Shown: one piece after another, positions 55,505 through 64,000 of the stretch
How positions within the stretch are numbered: the stretch's first letter is position 1
How the letters are laid out: the number at the start of each line of letters is the position of its first letter
NCBI GenBank assembly: GCA_032209605.1
Contig: JASFXZ010000014.1
Coordinates: forward strand, 6,220,912 to 6,284,911
Source of the DNA: Mactromeris polynyma
Lineage: Eukaryota; Mollusca; Bivalvia; Venerida; Mactridae
Length of the DNA stretch: 64,000 bases
Direction of reading: 5' to 3'
Program-made: the position numbers and the translations under genes
The notes under the pieces: generated by a model
What the model saw: the letters and a program-made list of their open reading frames with translations, nothing else
What the model was told of the DNA's origin: nothing
The model's database searches: none

Positions 55505-55612
55505 AAGATCAAAATCACCACTGACCTGAGTAGGCCGGACCAAGGATCAAACCCAGGACCTACAGAGGGATAGTCAAGTGCGTTACCAACTGCGCTAGTC
55601 ATGCCAGTTTAA
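55505..55612 (-). mobile_element. tRNA-derived SINE head, unit 3
   Basis: A and B boxes as in units 1 and 2, but the body is removed by the deletion that joins attataaacagaaagatcaa. Confidence 0.7.
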
Positions 55613-56248
55613 GTCCTAGTGGACGTTACATGTTTAGATTTCCAAGGAATGCTGCAATGAAATGATAAAAATCTGAATGCATCTCAATGCAATATTGTAT
55701 TAATCTAAATATTTACCACACACAACTGTAATCAGAACTAGTGCAGCAAGGTCACTTCACCTGTGGTTATATTTAGTTGGCTCAGTGCATGATTCGGTGA
55801 CGTTTGGTTAAGTACTGTTGGGTTTAATAATCAACAGCTTTGGTCATTTAAAGGTGTTGTCAGTCTATACACGTTCTCCCCGGTCTCCATAACTAGTGCA
55901 TTCCTTAGTGTCACTGCAAGCGACAGATATCTTTCCAATTTAAGTCAGCAGTGGGAGGCGAATGACCTCGGAAAGATTCTTTGATCAAATCACCATTATG
56001 TCTGTAGCTTAATACATGTAAGAATGAAGAGTAGTGTGCATTGTGCGTCTGACTGTTAACAGATAAATTATTTTCAGATAGATACTGATATGCAGCGTTC
56101 GCAGGACTTCAAATGCCAGGTTATCGCCATCATGTCTAACCGGTCGCACGTAGAAGAACGTACTCGGGTTCAGACTGCGTTTAAAATATATATATAAATC
56201 GATCACAAATGATGTTGTTGTTGTTCTCTATTGCTATTTATAGGAGAT

Positions 56249-56356
56249 ATGGTCTCGTTATGTGCGACTACGAAAATTATCGTTGTCATCTCTCTATGTA
56301 TATCTCACTCTGTGCTTGGAAAATTAATTGGAAAATACCCCACCACAGCAAGATAA
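56249..56356 (+). pseudogene. small secreted protein ORF, copy 3 (truncated)
   Basis: Signal peptide as in copy 1; one extra C in the CCC run shifts the frame and it ends after 35 residues. Identical change in unit 4. Confidence 0.4.
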
Positions 56357-56948
56357 CTCATAACCTATGGTAAGCTAGTGTTATTTTAACTTCGTGTCTG
56401 GACATACTGATTTTATTCTAATTTAGAGCTGATATTATTTATTTGGTCATTTTATAATTACATATCCACAAACGTTACATAACCGGTCTGATATCTTTGT
56501 ATTTCATTTGTTTACAATCGTGACAAACATGTCACTTGTTTTACAATCTTAAGGTCCTACTATTATTACTGACCATTTTTCTTTATTAAGGTTTGAAGAT
56601 CTAGCATTTCTAGAACAAGTCGGATTGAAGATCGCTTGGATAAAAATGTTTACTATTTTTTCAATACGTTTTTATTCTTTTTCGCATTTCTGTGTTATGT
56701 TTTTGTTTTATTCCATATTCCATGCAAACCATCTGACATATTTACACATACTTTGCTATTTTAAAACTGTTTAGTTACAAAACGGAAGAATGCAACGAGT
56801 TGCCAGCTTGGCTACAAAGACAACTGGTACCGTCCCACAGCACCTTCTGTGCTTTGATTTTATATTTTTGTCATTCCTTTTTCCATACCTAATTATTCAA
56901 GTGTCATTGATTGCAATAAATAAGAACATATTTATAAGAAACATAATA

Positions 56949-59229
56949 TTTATTTCATGAAGTCCGCAACTTTACCATCTTGAGCAAATGCATCTTTGGT
57001 CGTAACAATGTTTATGAGCGTCGGAAATACAAGGATACGAATGCGCAATGCAGTCTGCCACAGTTGTACAAGCTGAAAATACATAAATGCATTGCATTTT
57101 AGCTTGATATGTAGTAAAAGCAAAATTAAACCTCATGCACCGCAGAGTCATGTGCGAGAGATAAGTTATCAGTTGATGGCGTACAACTAATCGGGGAATG
57201 TCGTAAGTTAGTAAGTTACTAGTATATAGAAACAATCCTTTGAAAAGGCAGAAATAATGATTGGGTTTACTGACTAGCTGTTAAAAAACTTATTATTTCA
57301 TCCCCAAAAAAACTGCTATATTTCTGCAATTTCTAGATACATTTTTGGAATGGTAAGGTCGGACGTTTAATAAGCTTATATGAGCACGAGGTGAAACACA
57401 TGATGAGCTTTGAGATCGCCCTGTGTCCGTCGTCCAAAGTTGGCGTGTTAACCATCCATGGGTTATCTCGAGTAAAAACGATGTCACTAGGTCAAACCAG
57501 GCAAAGATCTTAATAACACTCTAGAGGCATTTGCATGAACTGTACACACAATATTCATGACACGAGAAAGTCTCACTACTAGGAGCAAAAACATCAATAT
57601 ATTACCAGAGAAAGTATCAGTCATTTTGTTGCAACACTAAGTTCTTACCGATGATAGAGCATTACCACCGTAATTGTTGCCTACACATTGATCGATTGAG
57701 ATGATATACATTTGTATATATCCTTATATTTATGCATTACTACTTGATATATAATTTGAAAAATTGGCTGAAGTCTCAGCAATAAGCGTTTTTGTCCCTG
57801 CTAACAGCTTTTGCGCAAAAACAGGCTTGAGTGATAGTATCGTGGATAAGGTGTGGGCTGCTCTACTCGGAGGATGTGAGTTGGAAGTTAAGTTTACAAT
57901 CAAGACTGGCTCTTAGATACCAGCAAAGCTGTTCCAAGTCATAGACTAGCTTTTGTAGAACCATTTCAAAACTTTTACCACCACCAAGCTGGAATTTTTT
58001 TTTATTTTAATACATGTACATTAAACGTCTGTCCTTTATGAAGAAACAAAACAAAGTTTGCACTTGTTATTGCTGTCTTTTCGTCATAAGCAGTAAGAGT
58101 ATCTTGTCTCAAAAGTGTTTTCAAAATTTTAACTTACTTAGATTTTGCACTGCGCATGTGCAAAGACCTCCGTTAGTCACAATTCCTGCACCTGTTGGAT
58201 GTTGGCAAATAACGGTATATCCACTGGAGCAAGTAGTCGAAGTACAGTCGGCGTTAGTAGTACATACCTCACACCATACACATACGACTGAAATTACAAT
58301 TAGCAAGTGAGAGTATTACGAAAGTCAAGTGATTAATTAACGAGAGAATTGTGTGTGGTCTAGATCGTTCAGATACGTTTTCTCGTGTGATTATTTATTT
58401 ACACCAGCTACACAATGACATTAATCACTCTCGATCACTTCATTCTTGATAACTAACCAGTTCTTACTTCAAACTAAGGGATTTATATATCGCTGTAGAA
58501 CTCTCCCACGGCGGAATTCGAAACTACGGAACCAGTATGCCTCCCTCTATCAGAACCACAAATACACGTTAAAATAAACATACCATTCACATAAAACAAC
58601 GTCAACTTAACAACTACCCTAACAGAGCTACAGCCGTTAGAAAATCTCCTTCAACATTGATATACTCTCCACATACGGACAACATCATCCCTGCAAAACG
58701 ACCACAGCAACAAGAACAGCCCCACCACAACATATACCATTTCGTAAAACAACGTCAACATCCTGTATTAAAATACCCTCTGCTTCGCAAGACCCACAGC
58801 GCTAAAATATCCTCCGTACAACAGCGCATTTCGACAAACCCACACTCTTAACATGACAACACTGATCAAGCAACAACTCTCTCTACAGCTTCCATAAAAC
58901 ATCAAACGCACAAACACTATCTACGCATATTCCTCCACCCGGTATACAGCATTCATGTAACAACACCCTGGACTGACTGGAAAACACCCTCCACTCAATC
59001 GACAACACCCTCCATTCGACAACACCCTTAACTAGAGAACACCATTCACACTGAAGCGCATTTTGAAAACTTTAAATTCAATAGTAACTTTATATGTCGC
59101 GTCATTGAAAGTGTTGAATTTAACAAACGTATTACCAACGACCGCAAATAATGCAAACAGCAACAGAAGTTTCATCTTAAATGGAATTCTATGTTTAACC
59201 AAATTGAAATCTACTTCTCAAATTATATA
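56949..59229 (-). CDS. secreted cysteine-rich two-domain peptide, copy 3 (CRP3)
   Basis: Exons 59,175-59,136, 58,287-58,138 and 57,072-56,972, with AATAAA at 56,954-56,949 and TATATAA at 59,229-59,223. Exon 2 is identical to CRP1 over all 150 bases, while exon 3 differs at four bases (three residue changes, one silent) and the leader has three changes (LFALFAVV). That mixture suggests exchange between copies. Splice sites, phase and 14 cysteines are kept. Complete. Confidence 0.8.
59223..59229 (-). promoter_or_regulatory. TATA box of CRP3
   Basis: TATATAA on minus, 48 nt before the start codon. Confidence 0.75.
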
Positions 59230-59395
59230 GCAACTACTCACGTGGTCCATTATCTTACAAAAAGTGTTATCTTTTGTGAATGTAGGTGAATGGTGCTTAA
59301 CATGTGCACTTTTTTTTAAATGAACACGTAGCCAAGTCTGCTTGTTGGCCCTAAATATATTTCGATTCAAAATCATAGTAAGAAACAGGACTAAT

Positions 59396-59600
59396 TCCAG
59401 TATATACCATTCACCCAAAGACGTTCACACACTGGAGTGTCTACCACAAACTCAAAGACGTCCACATTACCCAGTGTCTATTACACACTGAAAGACGTCC
59501 ACCTACTTCAGTGAATTCTATTGTCTGCCACATACTCAAAAACTTCCATACATTCCAGTGTCTGCCACACATTCAAGGACGTCCATACTTTCTCGGATAT
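59396..59600. repeat. ~36-bp VNTR upstream of CRP3, about 5 copies
   Basis: Same unit as in units 1 and 2; one copy is fused to its neighbour by a small deletion. Confidence 0.85.
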
Positions 59601-59699
59601 CGTGAAATCATAAGCCTAGCGCTAGCTACACCAATAATATGCACCACGGGCATCACGGGATCATGACTTGGTCAATGAAGTAAACAAATCAGCTTTGTG

Positions 59700-60190
59700 T
59701 GTCAAAACTATTGAAAGCACGAGCTTCACGATTTCCGACGAGTCTCGCTCTCCAATTAAGCAGAAGACAAACTAGGTCACTCAATCTCCGCGGTAGTAAA
59801 CATGCTCCGAGTCGACACACCTCATCTGCTATTAAATGCAGTATCACACCTATTGCTGCCCCCGCTTCTGGTGCTCCATCCCCGGCTTCCGGTGGTACAA
59901 GTATCCTACGACCTTGGGGCAATAACCCTCCTGATAGTAGCAAACAGCAGACGCAAGCTCCACCTCCAAACAATGTGAATAACTAGGACAACAATCGGGG
60001 GAAAATAAGTGATTGTAGTATCTTAAACTTTGGTTTTCAAAATGTTGCTGGCCTTAAGAAAATGCTTATTTATCCTGTCTTTGTTGAACATATTCAGTGT
60101 TATAATATATTGTGTGGCGCAGAGACTCACAGTGATTCTACTGATATTCGTGATATAGAAGGATTTATTGTTTTACTCTCATCCTAGAAA
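59700..60190 (+). mobile_element. 5' fragment of a non-LTR retrotransposon (LINE)
   Basis: First an open frame of about 95 codons (59,699-59,986) ending in a Pro/Ser/Gln-rich tail, resembling the end of an ORF1 protein. Next, from ~60,020, the reading SILNFGFQNVAGLKKMLIY, ILCGAETHSDSTDIRDIEGF looks like the start of an AP-type endonuclease (N-x-x-G-L and E-T motifs). It breaks off at ~60,185. Units 1 and 2 carry the same fragment with ~380 bp deleted. Family not assigned. Confidence 0.6.
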
Positions 60191-61249
60191 ACTTTTGTAT
60201 AAGAGAAAATCCGGAGACATTTTTCCATATATGTATATAGTGGAATTTTCTATACAGGTCCAAATGTTGATACAACTTCACACAGATGGTCCTTAGGAAT
60301 AGGTGACCCTCTACCAATATTGTACAAATTACATATACATGTATTTAGATTCATAAAAAACATGGCGGCCAGTGCTAAGCCACCTTTGATATATGTATTA
60401 TAGTTGGAACTTCAAAAATCTACTTGGCAAAAAATACAGGCCCAATTTCGATATAATTTCACTTGAATGATCAGTAGGTGATCTTCTACAAAAATTGTTT
60501 AAATAATTTTTATTCATAAAAAACATTACTGCCAGGGGACGGAGCCACTTTTCCTACATATGTTTACATGTTTTCGATACAGATTTCGATATTTATATAT
60601 ATGTGGTGTATCGTGAGAAAATTAGATTTAAGGACATCAGCGAACTGACGTCAGAAACGTCACATTTCGCCGTCATTATAATCATGTTTATATGCCTTAA
60701 CATTGGTGTGCATAATACTGGTATACCAATGTTTTGTATATTTCCCATTCATAAATGTGTGTCTCAATGTGCTATACAATTATTGTTAATATGAAATAAT
60801 GATAATGGTATATGAACAAAATTATTGGTTCTGTTAATCACGATCATCACATTTGATATCGTGCCAATTACTTTGTAAGAATACACTCACAGTATTTAAA
60901 ATGTACTTAAATCAGAACTTTTGGCAAAAAGATTTCTGATTCCTTTTTTAAAGGCTCAAACAATATAAAAAAATAAGGTCCCTAGGTCGGGTTTCTCATG
61001 GCGCTTCTCATATGTACACCCTATAATATGTGTCATGATAGCATGATATGCTTTCAATTATATCATGAGATTCTAATGTTTATATATTTTATGTGGAAAG
61101 TAAGCCAGGACTTAGTAACCACCAGTGTCATATGGCTATTGTATGAAAGTATTCATAATGTGAAGCAATGGGAAACTTTTAGATGTCTATTTGATAAACA
61201 CACCAAATTTTGATCCTTCGATTTATGTAGAGCATTTCTTATAAACAGA

Positions 61250-61362
61250 AAGATCAAAATCACCACTGACCGGAGTAGGTCGGACCAAGGATCAAACCCA
61301 GGACCTACAGAGGGATAGTCTAGTGCGTTACCAACTGCGCTAGCCATGCCAGTTTAAGTCCT
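61250..61362 (-). mobile_element. tRNA-derived SINE head, unit 4
   Basis: Same as unit 3 copy; A box at ~61,342-61,331, B box at ~61,298-61,289 on minus. Confidence 0.7.
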
Positions 61363-61993
61363 AGTGGACGTTACATGTTTAGATTTCCAAGGAATGCTGC
61401 AATGAAATGATAAAAATCTGAATGCATCTCAATGCAATATTGTATTAATCTAAATATTTACCACACACAACTGTAATCAGAACTAGTGCAGCAAGGTCAC
61501 TTCACCTGTGGTTATATTTAGTTGGCTCAGTGCATGATTCCGTAATGTTTGGTTAAGTACTGTTGGGTTTAATAATCAACAGCTTTGGTCATTTAAAGGT
61601 GTTGTCAGTCTATACACGTTCTACCCAGTCTCCATAACTAGTGCATTCCTTAGTGTCACTGCAAGCGACAGATATCTTTCCAATTTAAGTCAGCAGTGGG
61701 AGGCGAATGACCTCGGAAAGATTCTTTGATCAAATCACCATTATGTCTGTAGCTTAATACATGTAAGAATGAAGAGTAGTGTGCATTGTGCGTCTGACTG
61801 TTAACAGATAAATTATTTTCAGATAGATACTGATATGCAGCATTCGCAAGACATAAAATGCCAGGTTATCGCTATCATGTCTAATCGATCGCACATAGAA
61901 GAACGTACTCGGGTTCAGACTGCGTTTAAAATATATATATAAATCGATCACAAATGATGTTGTTGTTGTTCTTTATTGCTATTTATAGTAGAT

Positions 61994-62101
61994 ATGGTCT
62001 CGTTATGCGCGACTACGAAAATTATCGTTGTCATCTCTCTATGTATATCTCACTCTGTGCTTGGAAAATTAATTGGAAAATACCCCACCACAGCAAGATA
62101 A
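61994..62101 (+). pseudogene. small secreted protein ORF, copy 4 (truncated)
   Basis: As copy 3: signal peptide, then a frameshift from an extra C and a stop after 35 residues. Confidence 0.4.
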
Positions 62102-62691
62102 CTCATAACCTATGGTAATCTAGTGTTATTATAACTTCGTGTCTGGACATACTGATTTTATTCTAATTTAGAGCTGATATTATTTATTTGGTCATTTTAT
62201 AATTACATATCCATAAACGTTACATAACCGGTCTGATATCTTTGTATTTCATTTGTTTACAATCGTGACAAACATGTCACTTGTTTTACAATCTTAAGGT
62301 TCTACTATTATTACTGACCATTTTTCTTTATATAGGTTTGAAGATCTAGCATTTCTAGAACAAGTCGGATTGAAGATCGCTTGGATAAAAATGTTTACTA
62401 TTTTTTCAATACGTTTTTATTCTTTTTCGCATTTCTGTGTTATGTTTTTGTTTTATTCCATATTCCATGCAAACCATCTGACATATTTACACATACTTTG
62501 CTATTTTAAAACTGTTTAGTTACAAAACGGAAGAATGCAACGAGTTGCCAGCTTGGCTACAAAGACAACTGGTACCGTCCCACAGCACCTTCTGTGCTTT
62601 GATTTTATATTTTGTCATTCCCTTTTCCATACCTAATTATTCAAGTGTCATTGATTGCAATAAATAAGAACATGTTTTAAGAAACAAAATA

Positions 62692-64000
62692 TTTATTTCA
62701 TGAAGTCCGCAACTTTACCATCTTGAGCAAATACAATTTCCGTCGTAACAATGTTTATGATCGTCGGAAATACAAGGATACGAATGCGCAATGCAGTCTG
62801 CCAGAGTTGTACAAGCTGAAAATACATAAATGCATTGCATTTTAGCTTGATATGTAGTAAAAGTTGTATATATTCTTATATTTCTGCATTACTACTTGAT
62901 ATATAATTTGAAAAATTGGCTGAAGTCTCAGCAATAAGCTTTTTTGTCCCTGCTAACAGTGTTTGCGCAAAAATGCATGTTGTAAACTGTCTCACATAAA
63001 CAGGCTTGAGTGATAGTATCGTGGAGAATGTGTGGGCTGCTCTGCTCTGAGGATGTGAGTTGGAAGTTAAGTTTATAATCAAGACTGGCTCTAAGATACC
63101 AGCAAAGCTGTTCCAAGTCATAGACTAGCTTGTAATTTGTAGAAGTATTTTAAAACTGTTACGACCACCAAGCTTGAATATCTTTTTATTTTAATACATG
63201 TATATTAAACGTCTGTCCTTTATGAAGAAACAAAACAAAGTTTGCACTTGTTATTGCTGTCTTTTCGTCATAAGTAGTAAGAGTATCTTGTCTCAAAAGT
63301 GTTTTCAAATTTTTAACTTACTTAAATTTTGCACTGCGCATGTGCAAAGACCTCCGTTAGTCACAATTCCTGCACCTGCTGGATGTTGGCAAATAACGGT
63401 ATATCCACTGGAGCAAGTAGTCGAAGTACAGTCGGAGTTAGTTGTACATACCTCACACCATACACATACGACTGAAATTACAATTAGCAAGTGAGATTAT
63501 TACGAAAGTCAAGTGATTAATTAACGAGAGAATTGTGTGGTAGGTCTAGAACGTTCAGATACGTTTCCTCGTGTGATTATTTATTTACACAAGCTACAAA
63601 ATGACATTAATCACTCTCGATCACTTCATTCTTGATAACTAACCAGTTCTTTCTTCAAACTAAGGGATTTATATATCGCTGTAGAACTCTCCCACGGCGG
63701 AATTCGAAACTACGAAACCAGTATGCCTCCCTCTATCGGAACCACAAATACACGTTTAAATAAACATACCATTCACATAAAACAACGTCAACTTAACAAC
63801 TACCCTAACAGAGCTACAGCCGTTAGAAAATCTCCTTCAACATTGATATACTCTCCACATACGGACAACATCATCCATGCAACACGACCACAGCAACAAG
63901 AACAGCCCCACCACAACATATACCATTTCGTTACACAACGTCCACATCCTTTATTAAAACAAACACCCTCTGCATCGCAAGACCCACAGCGCTAAAATAT
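62692..64000 (-). CDS. secreted cysteine-rich two-domain peptide, copy 4 (CRP4, partial)
   Basis: Exon 3 (62,815-62,715) and exon 2 (63,471-63,322) are in the window, with AATAAA at 62,697-62,692; exon 1 and the promoter are beyond 64,000. The segment before the last Cys pair reads YDGNC instead of YDQRC (four base changes in two codons). Exon 2 has two residue changes and two silent ones against CRP1. Intron 2 is shortened by about 0.6-0.8 kb. Splice sites and cysteines are intact. Confidence 0.75.

Larger units (their letters stand above)
49043..60217 (+). repeat. segmental duplication unit 3
   Basis: Third direct copy, about 11.2 kb. Starts with the same catgtactattcccatgtct junction as unit 2. 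Contains ECHDC3 exons g and h, small secreted ORF copy 3 and CRP3. It lacks the Tc1-like element and a ~970-bp segment present in unit 2 (41,390-42,360), and has its own DNA at 53,700-54,290. Confidence 0.92.
60218..64000 (+). repeat. segmental duplication unit 4 (partial)
   Basis: Homology resumes in the middle of the unit (equivalent to ~54,452 of unit 3), so the ECHDC3 exons are absent. Carries SINE, small secreted ORF copy 4 and CRP4, and runs off the window end within the CRP first intron. Shares with unit 3 the deletion at the SINE and the extra C in the small ORF. Confidence 0.92.

Noticed and set aside
22990..64000. Pure assembly artefact from two haplotypes
   Set aside because: Not excluded, but at least three different direct copies with private insertions and a fourth partial copy are more than two haplotypes would give.

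Overview
This looks like nuclear DNA from a bivalve mollusc. It is AT-rich and intron-rich, and full of minisatellites, short TA-flanked DNA transposons and interspersed repeats of the kind common in bivalve genomes (for example the family ending in 'caggtgagtgatataaggcc'). The bivalve assignment is an inference from repeat style and gene content. No bacterial genes, CRISPR array or recognisable viral genome was seen. Nearly all long open frames are accidental; the real genes are split into small exons, which I rebuilt from splice sites, phase and protein motifs.

Left part (1-25,820). The first two exons of epsilon-tubulin (TUBE1) lie on the minus strand (1,920 and 385-312). ECHDC3, a mitochondrial crotonase-family gene, runs on the plus strand from 6,048 to 25,820 in eight exons that join without a phase error into 282 codons plus stop; only the first ~20 residues are missing. 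Intron 1 holds a ~5 kb array of a 26-bp repeat split by a 987-bp transposon. Intron 5 holds a ~5.3 kb array of a 40-bp repeat split by a 917-bp transposon.

Right part (about 23,000-64,000). An 11-15 kb segment is repeated head to tail: unit 1 ~22,990-34,011, unit 2 34,012-49,042, unit 3 49,043-60,217, and part of unit 4 from 60,218. Its left edge lies in the decayed end of the 40-bp minisatellite. Each full unit carries the last exons of ECHDC3, a short plus-strand signal-peptide reading frame, and, converging on it, a minus-strand gene for a small secreted cysteine-rich peptide (here CRP). CRP has a TATA box, a signal-peptide exon, two cysteine-rich exons and a polyA signal a few bases after the stop. 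Units differ by transposon insertions, deletions and repeat number: a Tc1-like element with a nested 731-bp element in unit 2, a 140-bp MITE in unit 3, and a 917-bp element in unit 1.

Most interesting: the four CRP copies differ more in exons than in adjacent introns. Between copies 1 and 2, by my count, 18 of 20 differences in exons 2 and 3 change the protein, while every cysteine is kept. That is the pattern of a tandem family of defence- or venom-like secreted peptides under diversifying selection, apparently amplified together with the tail of a housekeeping gene. I could not assign the peptide to a known family.
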